A stretch of DNA of 64,000 nt. Source: Nageia nagi (Eukaryota; Pinophyta). Below the pieces are notes generated by a model. That model worked only from the letters and a program-made list of their open reading frames with translations, had not been told where the DNA came from and ran no database searches. Both the position numbers and the translations under genes were made by a program. Where the stretch lies: NCBI GenBank assembly GCA_050084985.1, contig JBITNC010000001.1:79298001-79362000 (forward strand), given 5' to 3'. This document shows, one piece after another, positions 23,001 to 35,482 of this stretch. Numbering within the stretch: position 1 is the first letter of the stretch; each line of letters opens with the position of its first letter.

Positions 23001-24464
23001 ATTGATTAGTTTCTTTGCTTGTCCTGCAGTAATCAAAGAAATATCCTTTTTCTTGTTTTGATGAGCACTAACCATGTATTCAATTCCCTCTTTAATGTGT
23101 CTATATTTGTTTTCCTTTCTATAAAATAAAGCATCTTTTTCCCATAGATAAGGACTACCAAGCACAATCCCACAAATATCCAAAGGAACAACATCAAGTA
23201 AAACTTCATCAATGTAATCCCTGTTAATCCCAAATTGCAACTTGCATTGTTGTGTTACTTTTAACTTTGAATTTTTATTAACCCATCCCAATGGATATGG
23301 GTTTGGATGAGGTTGAGTAGTGAGTGCAAGTGATTTGACATACTTTTCTGCAATTAAGTTAGCTTGAGATCCAGAATCAAATAATGTATCAATCCTAGTC
23401 TTCTTAGCTTGCACCTTGATGTGAAAAAGTTCAATTTTCTTCTTTTCCTCATCTTCATTAGGTGTATTATGCAAAACCATACATGCCATTTTATCATATA
23501 CATCTGAACCATCTTTAATTTCCTTAGTAACAATATTTGTTTGTTTCTTTTGACCTTTAGGTTTAGGGCGTAATTCAGGATGCAATTTCCAACATTTAGC
23601 CTCTAAATGACCTTCTTTTTTACAATGTGTACATACATTTTTAGACTTCTCTTTTTGTGTAGTAGACATAGTTTTCTTTTTCCCCTTTCCTTTGTTCTTT
23701 TCAGAATCATTATTACTATTGTTATTGGAAGCATTTTTCTTTTTCCCATCCTTAACAAATTTTCCCCTTTCTTCTAAGTGAGTGGCTTGTACACAAACTT
23801 TATCCAAATCATTTAGATCAAACATCAATATTGTATGCCTTAAATAATTATGTAAACCACCAATATACTTAAGAAGAGTATCTTGGGAATTAAGAGGAAT
23901 ACCTAGCATTGTAGCTCTTCTTCAGAATTCCGTAGTGTACTCTTGCACACTTTGCCCTTTGCCTTGACGAAAAGTTTGCCATTCCATGACTGCCTTTTGT
24001 CGATAACCCAAAGGATAAAACTGATTTGTAAGTAATTGTACAAAATGGGTCCAAGAAGCAATACAAGCTTGAATTGATTCATTTTTACTTTGCAAATAAC
24101 TTTCCCACCAAACAAGTGCATTACCACTCATTTTAAGAGTTGCTAATTGGATTTTATCCTCATCTCTTATAATTCTTTGAATTCTACAATATACTTTAAT
24201 TTGTTTAATCCAATGGTCTAACTTCTCAGCATTCACTTCTCCAATAAAAGTAGGCAAATCAAATTTAACTTTCAATTTCAAATGAGAACTTTGAAAAACA
24301 CTATGTGTAACATCATTGTCAATTTTATTACATTCACTAGTTTCACCTTCATTTTTCTTGTATTGTTGCTCTTGAAAATATTGGAATTGTAGAGACATCT
24401 TCTGGAACATTGTGGAGAGATCAGCAATTTGCTTTTCCACATTAGACTCTCCTTCATTGGCCAT
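20098..24464 (-). pseudogene. gag-pol polyprotein of Ty3/gypsy element B
   Basis: From ATG near 24464 the frame runs through gag (capsid part to about 23920), a CCHC zinc knuckle (CTHCKKEGHLEAKC, about 23630), an aspartic protease with DSGSQANLIAEKYV (about 23370), and reverse transcriptase with [16 protein letters not shown] and [11 protein letters not shown] (22484-22266). RNase H follows (TDASDYAMGAVLL at 21900; HTDHQPL at 21700), then an integrase zinc region (HTSRISGHFGVGKT, about 21310), its core (MDFVGGLP and SYRDSRFL, 21130-20940) and a GPF module (YGPFTIIGQVGDNAFRLDLP, 20430-20350). Gag and pol lie in one frame. It is broken by single stops, for example after EYTTEF, HQV, FEV and TFHP, and by a one-base deletion near 20713. 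Most stops are TGA, TAA or TAG where CGA, CAA or CAG is expected. Confidence 0.92.
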
Positions 24465-24635
24465 GGCTCCAAGCTCTCTTTACTTCTTTAGCCAAACTCT
24501 AGAACCAATTTCTGGATACTCCTCCACAAATTCTCCTTCTCCTTTCTTGCTTTGTGACTTGGTATACATGCAAGAACACTTTCCAAACACCAACAACAAT
24601 CTCAAAAATATAGGTTATCCCAATGATTTCAACTA

Positions 24636-24646
24636 CTCTGATACCA
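24636..24646 (-). other. primer-binding site of element B
   Basis: Minus-strand TGGTATCAGAG, four bases inside the 5' LTR. It is complementary to the 3' end of initiator methionine tRNA. Confidence 0.9.
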
Positions 24647-24650
24647 AACT

Positions 24651-25885
24651 TGATCCATAAATTAAAAGATTAAAATTTCAATTTAACCTTTACTTAAGAT
24701 CAATTCACACTTAAAACAATTAAGTGCTTGTAAAGGAAAACTAAGAAATAAATTGTAAACATAGAGAAGAGAAAAGCATTCACCATAGAAGAGACAAGCA
24801 AAATTTATCCTAGTTCACCCAATGTGGGCTACATCCAACTCAAAAGCTCTCTACTATCAATGGGTGGAATCACTTTACAAGGTCTTCATGGTCCTTCAAA
24901 ACCTCCTCTCACATTCACAATACACTCACAGCTCTAAAAATCACAACAAGAACTAAAAATAACTTTCCTGAATCCTCCTTTTCTTCACTTCCAATTTGCT
25001 CCCCTTTTATAAAATTTTTGGCAGCTAAAATTGGAGAGTATTACAACTAGAAAATTCTATACAAAACCTATTTTTAAATACCCATTAACCTCCTTAATCT
25101 TCCTATCAAATTTGGGCTCAAATGGTTGTAAAAATCTCCCAAAAATGAGCTCTAAAATCAAAAAAATATGCTCTTTAGACTATTTTAGGCTTACAGGATT
25201 AACTCAGCTTAATAATAGGACCTTAGGTGAATCAAAGATCACCAAAAAACCTTTGAAACACCAAAATACATTAAAAAAAAACTTAAAATTAGGTGGGTGC
25301 ACTATGGTGGCGACACATGGTGCTTGCTAGGCAGAAGTCAACCTGGTTGACTGGTAGCTTGGCTGGTGGTTAGGCGGTGGTCACACACGGTTGGTGTTCT
25401 AGCTGGCAGCTTATGTGGGTAGTCTAACGGTGCATAACTTGGTGGTAGGTTGCAACTTGGTTGACGATCGTGCTTGGTTGGCAGGTAGTCAAATGATCAA
25501 CCGGCTCTATCACATCTCCCCACTGGCTTTCACCCTGCAGGCCCCTTCGCCTCATCACCTCCATGCTGGCCTAGACTCCATGCAGCCTCATCACCTCCAA
25601 CATGGTTTGATAGGTACCTATCACACCTACGTGGTCTGTACGGTGGCAAGCAGGTGGCAGGAGGGTCCCACCAAAATGTTTAATATTATATATATATATA
25701 TATATATTTTTTTTTATTTTTTATTTTTTTCAAAATACACAAATGGTATTAATATCATATCTTCCACATATGGACTTGAATTCACGATCCAAAAGAAGCA
25801 TCGAAAAGCTGAAGATAAGATGATCATAATGAACACACTAAAATGGAGATTACTGAATGTCGAAGGGATCCAAATTTTTGGATCA
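24651..25885 (-). repeat. 5' LTR of element B
   Basis: 1235 bp partner of 18862-20057. It has a longer TA/T run at 25687-25730 but is otherwise collinear. Confidence 0.93.
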
Positions 25886-25939
25886 TCTAGGATCTTCTTG
25901 AGGTCTATCATAATGATTTTAATTTACCCTAATAGATCC

Positions 25940-26115
25940 TATAAGGGTAGTTTAAACCATTGTAATAAAGTCTATTACAATGGTTCATAATAATCTTGTT
26001 AGGATATATTACGATCATTTTAAACCATCATAATAAATCTTAAGAGAGTGGTTATAAACTTACCTATTATTATTATTATATTTAAAAAAATAGATAAAAG
26101 TGCTTTGTGAAGCTA
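25940..26115. repeat. direct repeat, copy 1 (AAACCATC-rich)
   Basis: About 175 bp containing ttttaaaccatcataataaat, then aagagagtggttataaac and aaaaaaatagataaaagtgctttg. It aligns with 28905-29075 in the same order and orientation. It may be the right half of the MITE-like element begun at 18643. Confidence 0.55.
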
Positions 26116-26118
26116 GAC

Positions 26119-26400
26119 TACTTTGCAAGCATAATTTCAATATGTGACATCATGGGAGCTTTAGAATAAGATGTTGACATCCATAAAAAGAGTAAGTTAA
26201 AAATGGTTTTACATCAAATGTTATGGTTGTAAGTACCCTGATAAACATGTGTGCACAATGTATAAGCATAGGCATGTAAATTATTTAACATGATACATGA
26301 TCACAAATATAGTTTCATGGAATACAATTATTATAGGATATGAACAAAATAGATACATTGAAAGGGCCAATGAAGTGTTTGAAAAAATGCTAGGAAATGT
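26119..26400 (+). pseudogene. PPR protein fragment
   Basis: Readable pieces in broken frames match plant-type pentatricopeptide repeats: CDIMGALE*DVDIHKK, ACKLFNMIHD, then a stretch fitting 'SWNTIIAGY.QN.YIERA.EVFEKM'. It lacks an intact frame. PPR proteins bind organelle RNA. This copy is too damaged to do so and is separated by about 600 bp of AT-rich sequence from the next piece. Confidence 0.65.
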
Positions 26401-27012
26401 GCACTTCAATAACTCAAGATTACATCAATAAAATACTTCTCAATTCATGATATTGAATAAATATAATGAAAAGAATCAAGAATAAAATTAAGAATGTGTT
26501 TGGTAAGATATAACATTATACAACCTAGGGAATTTTCAAACTAAATCATTAATTCAAAACCAACGTAATTTCACTCTTATTTATGTAATGACATTTAAAA
26601 TTAAAAAAATTGAAATTACAAATACTCCATATAATTCAAAAAATTTAAGTTATCATAATTGACCTCTTGAATATTTTCAAATGACCATAGTCGAGATTAA
26701 TCAACTCTTATTTATCATTGAATACATAAACTTCAATCTTATAATATAGAAATACCAAATTGTTTGAATCATATAAAAATATTATATATAAAATCTAACA
26801 TGGTCCTTCTAGATCCCTGATTCAAATAGTCATATACACAATACAATGGGGGAGATGTCAAAGATGGTATCAAAAGAGAATATGATCATCTAACATTGAA
26901 AACAAAGGCTTATTCTTATAAGGTTAACATGTTTTTAATGAAAGTATGTATCAATATCTTGATTAATTTAACATTAAAAATTATTTAGATTATGTCTTAA
27001 CAAAACCCTAGG

Positions 27013-27690
27013 CTTAAAAGTAACAAGAGAAGGCATGTGAATTATTTAACAAGATGAATGATGTAGATACAATTTCATGGACTACAATGATCACAAGATA
27101 TTCACAAAATGGATTTTTTGAAAAGACCCTAAATACTTTTAAGAAGATGCAATTATTAGGTGTAAAACCAAACTTTACATCCTTTGCCAACAATATTCTT
27201 CTAGTATGTATGACCATGGGATCTTTAAAATATGTATATACATCCATCAAAGAGTAGTTTAAAATGGGTTTTCATCTAATATTATGGTTATGAATGCCAT
27301 GATATACATGTATACAAAATATTAGAGAATAAATGAGGAATGAGAATTATTTGATAAGATGCATAATGCATATATAATTTCATGAAATGTAATGATTTGA
27401 GGATATGCATGATGTAGATACAGTTTCATAGAATCCAATTATTGGAGGATAATTCATGGCTACAAGAAGGATGCCCTTAAACTTTTTGGTTTGATAAAGC
27501 ACTTGGGAACTAATCTTGACAACTCAAACTTTGTATTTGTTCTACTTGCACAAGTTTAATGGATGAGGGTTATAAATACTTTAATAACATGAGCCACTCC
27601 TATTGCATTATTATTAGGATGAATCATTATACATGTATTGTTGACCCCCTTATTGATCCTATATTTTTTAAGTACATATAAAAATCCCAT
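27013..27690 (+). pseudogene. PPR protein fragment, longest piece
   Basis: A 67-codon open stretch (27054-27257) reads MNDVDTISWTTMITRYSQNG then FKKMQLLGVKPNFTSFANN, two consecutive PPR-type motifs. It follows 'KLFNKMNDVDT' and is followed by decayed repeats and MDEGYKYFNNMSHSYCII, then MNHYTCIVDPL at about 27615-27650. The order fits the last PPR motifs and the start of the E region in PLS-class PPR proteins. Stops and shifts show a pseudogene. Confidence 0.8.
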
Positions 27691-27699
27691 AAGTATTTT

Positions 27700-28900
27700 A
27701 AAATAAATATGCAAAATTTTGAAGAATGTCACATCTGTGCAATAATTATAGGTTTGGTAGGGGATATTTATCATGATTTGGATGAAAAGGTTCTTAATGC
27801 TCAATTGAAATGAAGCATTCAATTATAAATGAATAACAAATTACTAAGCCAAATGAATACATTTAAGGCTTCTGCGTGCAACTAGATAAAATATATCTTT
27901 TAGTACCTTCTCATGTCCATGAATCTTAATTATTCCTTGATGTGATTGACTCCTTTTCGATACTATATCAATGCTTTATATATAAATAATGTCTAATATA
28001 GCCCACACAGTAATTTATGAAGCAATATTATCCCTATATATCAAGATATTATTTATAAATAAATTATTGATATTATAAAATGCTTTCTAGTACTATGTAA
28101 AATGGTGTCCCATTGGATATACTCAAGGTATAAAAAGTAAAATTCAAACCATAATCATAAAAATAACATCTTAACTCTTATATTAAGAATTGGATTGACA
28201 CAAATAACATCTAACTAGAATTGGTGGGTGTCCTATTAGAAAATATAGGTGGTCCCCAGGTAAAGAAACCTTCTACCCTAAAGAAAGAAACTCTTGAAGG
28301 TCTTGAGTATGTTTATGAAGAGATATCATTTGGTTTTCTCACACAGGATCAAGTGAACTCACTAGACTAAAAGCAAGCTTCAAGGTTGGTTCTAATCCAC
28401 CTTAATATACCTTTAAGGATAGTTTTTTATCCATCACCTACTAAGGCATCATAAAAAAGTTACTAGAAATGATAGTGGTTCAAAACTACCTCACCTAATC
28501 GCCTTGGTATCTTTATACGAGGGAAATTTTTAATCATCATATTATTAACGTCGAGAGGCATTCTCTAGCTATAGCACGGGGATAGAGTGGAAAGTCAAAT
28601 GTTGCATGTGAGTCCATTTGTTAAATGTCAGCTTCAATATTTAAAAATAAATTAATCAACTTTATTATTTAAAAAATAAAGTTGTCTTCAAAAATATAGT
28701 TATAACATTAAAATAGCATATAAAATAAATAATATATAACATTAAATAAAATAAATTAGTATATAATATAAATAAATTAATATATAAATTAATAAATTAA
28801 CATTAAAATAAATACTAAGACATATTAATAAATGAGATAGATGTGTAGGGAATGATATCTCTTGGCATTTTTTTGATATATAAAGTGGTATATCAAAGCT
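27700..28900. other. no recognisable gene
   Basis: AT-rich. A run of TATAAAT/TAATAAAT-type low complexity lies at 28690-28830. No supported gene. Confidence 0.4.
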
Positions 28901-28904
28901 AATG

Positions 28905-29075
28905 TTATTTTAAGGTGGTTTATAACCATCATTTTATGATAAATTCGTAAAAACAAATTATAATTGAACATAAGATAATTATTTTGAACCATCTTGATAT
29001 GTACTAAGAGAGAGGTTTTAAACCATCATCTTATGATTCATAATTTGAAAAAAATAGAAATATTGCTTTGGTCAT
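28905..29075. repeat. direct repeat, copy 2 (AAACCATC-rich)
   Basis: Collinear with 25940-26115: ggtttataaccatcatttta, later ttttgaaccatcttgatatg, aagagagaggttttaaacca and aaaaaaatagaaatattgct. Both copies are soon followed by PPR fragments. Confidence 0.55.
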
Positions 29076-29154
29076 TTATGGACTAGGCCCCCTCATTTTT
29101 TTAAAAAAATGAAATTGATTGGTTTTATATTAGATTTAATAACCTTTGTAAGTA

Positions 29155-29245
29155 TTCTTCCTATATGAGATACTATACATGTATGGTTGACCTTCTTGGT
29201 CATGTAAGGTATCTAGATGAAGCATAAAGAGTTTTAGAAATAACA
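29155..29245 (+). pseudogene. PPR fragment (short)
   Basis: Reads RYYTCMVDLLGHVRYLDEA, then a stop, then RVLEI. This is the conserved E-region start that follows the last PPR motif. It overlaps in content with the end of the 27013-27690 piece, so it comes from another copy. Confidence 0.7.
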
Positions 29246-29249
29246 TGCT

Positions 29250-30265
29250 AATAAAACTTAATGTAATAACAACCAAGAGTTTGAATTATATTTTATGAAA
29301 CTTACAAATCAACTACTTCTCTCTCTTTGTATGCTTTTTGATTTCTAACCTTTTCGTAGAAAGGATTCTATATAAACCAAGTGCTTCAAGGCTATATGAA
29401 TTGAATAATAAATTAAAAAAAAAAATAGTAAACTTAGTAACAAGCATATACGAAGGACCATGGGAAAGAGAACCCTCATTTTCTTTATTTTTCAACATCT
29501 AAAGCCATGTGATATGTTGTATCACTTTAGTAAGTGCATTTGAAGGAACATGATGTAATTCATAGATATAAGTTACAATTTGCTTAGTTGCAAAATACCA
29601 ACTTTATTCTAGAAGCCCTAAACCAACAACTTAATAGTTTAGAATCCAAAAAGTATACACTTTTTCTCCATTGAGGTTGAATAAGTAATACAATAATTAT
29701 AAAAAATTGCACATAAAATAAGTAATACAATAATTGAAATAGAAACATGATAACCTTCCATTCCAAAAACACCACAATCAATCCCTTATGGAAATCCTTT
29801 ATTTCCAACCATACATCAAATGACATTATACATTCTAGTATCTACACTTCTATCTTTTTTAAATTTCAAAAATAATGTGAAATATTACAACCTAACTATG
29901 ATTAGAACTACTCTTATGGTTTAAAATTATATTAAATTTAAGATTGAGCTTATTTAAGATTTTAAATAAGATTAATCTAAACTAACTTAGATTATATTAT
30001 ATAAATAAAATAAAATAAATATTTCTATCTGTTAATAACCTTTATAAATTTTAATATAGAGAGATAGGGAGGTATACACACATCATTAAACTATCAATTC
30101 AATTTTTTCTTATATATTTAAAATTAATGATATTTTAGAAATACAAAAAATATTTTTCTCAAGTTTTTGTAGCATGAAATAAGTCCTTTTAATTAGGGAA
30201 ACTAAGTATAAAAAGATAGTCCTTTTCTCTTAGGGACCCAAAATAGAATTCAAGGTAATCTTCTT
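29250..30265. other. no recognisable gene
   Basis: AT-rich sequence. Minus-strand open stretches at 29313-29498 and 29584-29826 show no domain and look like chance frames. Confidence 0.4.
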
Positions 30266-30269
30266 TGAT

Positions 30270-30480
30270 TATTGGTTATTTCATATAATTGGGTGATGGA
30301 GACAAAAATTAGTTTAGTATTAGTACTCAATCATAACATGTAATTAAACAGTGTAAGCTGAGCTACTATCCTTGGTGTTGTTTGGTTATAGCATGCAATC
30401 GAGTGGTGTAGCCAAACATTCACTTTCCTTCTTAGTTATATCATGCAATTGGGTGGTTCAACTGATTTGGGGTTCCTCTT
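30270..30480. repeat. tandem repeat, about 50-58 bp unit, four copies
   Basis: Units begin near 30272, 30331, 30382 and 30432 and share the core 'ggttatatcatgcaattgggtggt'-like sequence with moderate divergence. Confidence 0.65.
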
Positions 30481-30555
30481 TGGTACTTGGGGCAAGTAAA
30501 TGCCTAATTCTAGCATCTTCAATAATGAGGGTATGATGAGGAGAGTTTCATTATA

Positions 30556-30805
30556 AGCAACACCTTTAGGATAATTTCCTTGCTTTGAATATGTGTAAGC
30601 AATACCTTGAGGAGAGTTTAATTGATTTGAGGATATATAAGCAACACATTTAGGAGAGTTTCATTACTTTGACAATATATAACCAAAATCTACATGAAAG
30701 TTTATAAGCATCACCTTGAGGAGAGTTTTGTTACTTATAGGATATATAAGGAACACCTTAAGGAGATTTTAATTAATTTAAGGACATATAAACAATACCT
30801 AGTAA
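30556..30805. repeat. tandem repeat, about 42 bp unit, six copies
   Basis: The core 'tataagcaacaccttgaggagagttt' recurs near 30556, 30596, 30638, 30703, 30746 and 30788. One weak copy lies at 30680. Confidence 0.75.
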
Positions 30806-31019
30806 GTTATTTAATATATTACCTTTGATATTCTTGTTAATTATGATAGATGAAGTGTTGATCCAAAAAATGCAATTCAACGTTGTCATGGTAGTGTTAA
30901 TCTTGTTCATAAATATAGACCAACTTTCCTTGATGAATCAATATTCAACCCATCCAACCTCTAATATTTTATGTATAGGATGGTACCTATGGGCCTTTTT
31001 AGCAATTGAGTGATCATAG

Positions 31020-32390
31020 TTTAAAGATAAAATAATGATTTGTGATTGATACAACTTTTAGAAACATCAGAGATAAATATTCTTAGGAAATTTCAATGTT
31101 CATGAATCGCTCTAAATTTGGAAATCTGAGACCCCAAAGATCAGTATCTCCCAATTGGAGACATAACCTACTTGAACATGTCCCATAGATAAAGAAATAT
31201 CTAGAATATAAAATTCTTGATAATCTAATTTTACTCAAGTTGGGGCTTGCATAGGTCTTTAACCAATAAGTTCACATTATTTTTACTAAATGTCAGATCG
31301 AAATGGGATCCACATATCATAGATAATATTATATAACCCATTCTTTAAATCTCTTGGAACTATGAATCATAATGTCTATTTCCCACATACAAAGATATAC
31401 ACTCATTAAAGACTCCTCACATATAGGGGAGAAAATATGACTCTTAATTCTTATATCCAATTTTATCAGGACAAAGCCTTATCCACATAATAATGGAAGG
31501 GAAAAATGATATTGGTAAGAAATACAAGGTTAAAGATATATAAGAAAGAAAGGGAAATAGTATTATTTAAGGCCATCCAAGGCTTCCGATAATTTTATCG
31601 AAACCATGAGGAAGGATTCCTAACTCACAATCACCCCTTCATGTTACTATCTATTAATCTATGGCAAGAGAGCTAAGACTACATGCATCGATATTTCACT
31701 TGGTATTCTTAGGAAAATAGGAAACATGCAAATGATGCAACCATTTAAGTCATCCAAAATTCACACAAAGAAACAAAAGGACAAATGCCATCATACTCAA
31801 TTTAATCTAGAAAAATAGATATTTCAGTAGTAAGGAGCAAATACTAAGAAATCTAACCTAATGAATACATCAACCTGAGCTATATAAATAGCTTCAAATT
31901 CAAAAAATATCTACTAACTAAAATAACAAAACTTATAAAGATCTATAAAAATATATTAGTTATAGCCTACACCTATAGTTGTAATTTCCTTAATTTTTGC
32001 TAATGACAACTATAGTTTTATATTTTATGACCAAGTGCACTTGGGAAATCTTGTTATATAGGATATGTAAAGTGCCAAGAGTTTAAATAAGATCTACAAT
32101 GCATTATACAACTTCATTAACCTCATGGCAGTTGAACCAAGACTGTCAATATTTGGACCAATGAGATACATTGTAGCTAACTCTAGTGTACCATGATGAA
32201 TATTGTTGTAGCCTAGGAAAGTTGAAGGTGATTTTATAAGTATTAGATTATAGTCCTTTTTAATAAATTGCCTTGGTAACAATCTGGTTGTATTTCAAGA
32301 AAATGCATAAGAGAGGAAGTTTTCTAGACTCTGAGAACATTGTGGAATCATAAGTTTGTCACACTTTGATAAAGATCTTCTAAATTGTAA
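31020..32390. other. no recognisable gene
   Basis: No domain found on either strand. The part nearest 33 kb is probably internal sequence of the LTR element ending at 33892, but this is not supported by coding motifs. Confidence 0.35.
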
Positions 32391-32412
32391 GCCATTAGGC
32401 TCCAAGAAATTC

Positions 32413-32484
32413 CACTAGGAAATGAAGCTACTGGGATCTGGGAAAGTTCACTAGGAAATGAAGTTGCTATACTCTAGGAAAGTT
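32413..32484. repeat. 36 bp tandem repeat, two copies
   Basis: Units start cactaggaaatgaagctact (32413) and cactaggaaatgaagttgct (32449), and end with aaagttca-type sequence. Confidence 0.8.
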
Positions 32485-33148
32485 CATCTTCATTTATTTG
32501 CTACCATCTTCAAACATATTTGAACTGATTTGAACTCATCAAAACCTTAGATGTTCAAATAATATTCCCTGCTTAATGAAAGTTATGATTTCTATAACAT
32601 GAAGTATATCTAGCTAATTATTCACCTGGAACATATCTTTTATTTATTTAATCTAGAGCTAATAATTGCCTCCAAGATGAGATCAATGTTTTAGTGATGT
32701 TACATACTTTAGCATAAGATGATATATTATTTTTTATTTAATCTTTTAGACATCTATGGTTTATGAATTCAATAATAATAGATATAATTGATTATTATTA
32801 ATGATAACATCTTGGCATAAGAAGATATAGTTAATAAACTTTTATCTTGAGCTAACCATGATATATTCAACATGTTGATGTACCATAGTACATTATTGCA
32901 ACCTCGGTAAAAGGTAAGTAATAAGTTTGTTTCACAAATTTATTTCTCCTAACAAGTTTTGTAGGTTTTGTTCTTTACCTTGGTGCCTTTCCATTCCATA
33001 TAGGTAATCATTATAGTGATTAGGCCAAAGAGGGGGCATGAGATATGGGGAAAATGGAGGACTCCAAGTTATTGCCATGAATATTTAAGAGGTAAGTAAT
33101 TCTTATTTTCCTTTGAATATTGCTTTCAATTTTGTCAAAAATGTGTTC

Positions 33149-33159
33149 AAAGGGGGGAA
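33149..33159 (+). other. polypurine tract
   Basis: aaaggggggaa lies three bases before a TGTTAACAC LTR start, the usual arrangement before a 3' LTR on the plus strand. Confidence 0.7.
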
Positions 33160-33161
33160 TT

Positions 33162-33892
33162 TGTTAACACTTAAATTTTATTTATATTTAATTAAAATCA
33201 TATTTTAGGTATCTAACTATTATAGTGATTTAATTATTTATTTTACCATGTTTGTGGAATAAAATGCAATTTTACTCCTTTCTATTTCCTTTTGATAATA
33301 GGTCAAAGGAGTGCAATCCTAGTGGAGGTCTTGGCCCATATGTCAACCTCTCATCTATTTAAAGGGAAGAAGGATTTGACATTGATCATGTCTAGACCTT
33401 GATAGATGCATTGATACACTTCTTAGAGATATATATTTTAGTGTCTTTTGATGCCACTTATCAAGACTATATTTATGTGTTACTGATATTATTGTATTCC
33501 TTATTTGTTATTTTGTAATAAGGTTTGATAAACTTGGTAGGAGAATTGAAGATGAACATGAATCCAAAGAATTTACGGAAAGTTGTATGCCAATGTACCC
33601 CCATATGTTGATGCACTATAGTATGTTGGTGGTTTGTACCTACTGAGTATGGAAGTTCAGATTTTAGGAGTGAGTTGTCTTGACATTATGGAGGCCATAT
33701 ATGGATTACAATATATATGGAATAGGTAAGCGATAATTTTGTAATCATTTGAATTTAAATTTGATAGGTCAAGAGCATAAAAGTAGTAGATCTTGCTTAT
33801 GTTAATTTAGTTATTTATTTATATTTAATTATTTTAGTATTTATATATAATTGATATTAAATAAATTATTTAATCAATTTTTAAAATCAACA
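33162..33892 (+). repeat. 3' LTR of a truncated LTR retrotransposon
   Basis: Starts TGTTAACACTTAAATTTT and probably ends TTTAAAATCAACA (731 bp). It follows a clear polypurine tract. No partner LTR, primer site or target duplication was found upstream, so the element is 5'-truncated or its other half lies in diverged sequence. The right end is less sure than the left. Confidence 0.6.
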
Positions 33893-35480
33893 AGGGCACT
33901 CTCTTATAAATTTTGTTCAACATTCCATTAATGTGTCACTTCTCTAATTTGTAGAAGTCATGATAATGAAATTGTTGATCTATTTAGTGTTTGAATAGAT
34001 ATAAATGTTAGGCTTCTTTCATATAAATAAGAATAAGAGAAAGTTATCAGAATGAATGGAAATGCTGAAAGTAAAAGATTGAGATAGAGTATAACTTGAA
34101 AATAAGAGGATAATTTATATTAATAGTAGTTGAATACAAGTTGCCATAGTGTGGCGATTCTTACAAATGAATTGTTATAATTTATTAAAGTATTATGTCT
34201 CTATCATGAATCAATTACTTCTCTTTACTAATTGACAATCGATAATTTTAGACATTTTTCTCTTTATTTTTATTCCTATATTTGTAAATCATTAATATGA
34301 TAGGAGGAGTTATGGTGACTTTTTGTATATAGTGGTGACTCTTAAACACTATAGTGTTTATTTCTAATTAGTTGTCACTTATTATAATCCTTGCTTGTTT
34401 CTTACTTAATTTTTTTATCTTTAAATTAAATAGTTATTTTTTCATATAAACTAAAATTATGTTAGTAAGTATGTCGTGCATATTATAATGATATTATATT
34501 CTTACACTATGTTATGTAGGAATGGTATAAATATTGCAACAATACTATTACATTACACCAAATTATACTATATAATTATGGCATGAATATATTGTAATGC
34601 TACTTCCATGAACGTTGTTATGTGTGTTTAAATACACCAAAAATCCTGCTATGAAAGTATGTTATAGATGTTGAAACTATTTAGATTGATAACCTACTTA
34701 TACAAGAATATGTTGTGTGTGTGCATGTGTGCGTGTGTGCATATTCATGCATTATAATTCTAGATGATAGGATGGGCATGCATTGAATAAAGAAACATGT
34801 ATACTTTTCAAGAACATTGTGACCTTTTTACATTATTTAACAATTTTCTATGATGGAAAAATCAATAATTCATATAGAAAGCTTATAGTCCAATTTTAAT
34901 ATGGAAGCAATAACATAGAGATCAAAAGATTGGCCCATTAACAAAGGTATGCCACTAGGTTTGCTATTGTACATCCAAGAGAACTTGTAGGAATTCTTAT
35001 TAGTACAAAAATAACTAACCCACATTAGACCAAAAATGAGCTTTGTAGGTGGGAAATTTTAGGTGGTTTTGGTGCGATTGTTTTTAATAGCCTCATTTTT
35101 GGGTTTTAATGGTGATTTTTAGTGGGCGATTTTAAAATTCCCACTAAATAATAGGAGATAGGTAAAATTATTACTTAATTTCAAACAAAATAATAATAAA
35201 ATCCCTCATAAGGAACTTGGATTGGGTAATTGTTTCATTTTGAATTTTTTGAGAATAGAAGTCGAGGAGGTAGAGAACTTAGCTTGTACCATTTTGAGCC
35301 AAGGGGGTTAAAGTAATTATATTCTATTAAGAGTTGATCTGAGGGGGTTATAGAGAGCACCCAATAGGAATTATTTTATTTATCTTATTAATTAATTATC
35401 ATGCTTCTAGAATAAAAATCTCTAGGATCTTTTTTATTAAATCCATTTTGTGTGTATCTTATAGTCATTGCATACTATGA
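33893..35480. other. no recognisable gene
   Basis: AT-rich. A short (gt)n/(gc) microsatellite lies at 34712-34740. A stretch at 35030-35160 (gtgggaaattttaggtgg ... aaaattcccac) has weak inverted symmetry. No gene supported. Confidence 0.4.
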
Positions 35481-35482
35481 AA

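Larger units (their letters stand above)
18862..25885 (-). mobile_element. complete Ty3/gypsy retrotransposon B
   Basis: LTRs at 18862-20057 and 24651-25885 bound a gag-protease-RT-RNase H-integrase internal region. A perfect 5 bp target duplication, TCTAG, lies at 18857-18861 and 25886-25890. The primer site is complementary to initiator methionine tRNA (TGGTATCAGAG) and a polypurine tract precedes the 3' LTR. Gene order with integrase last, and a GPF module in the integrase C-terminus, point to the chromovirus side of Ty3/gypsy. Many stop codons and one frameshift make it inactive, but the structure is whole, so it is one of the younger insertions here. Confidence 0.93.

Noticed and set aside
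31020-31600. Possible LINE endonuclease/RT remnant
   Set aside because: Only very short stretches recall LINE sequence (for example NFNVHE). No motif order could be supported.
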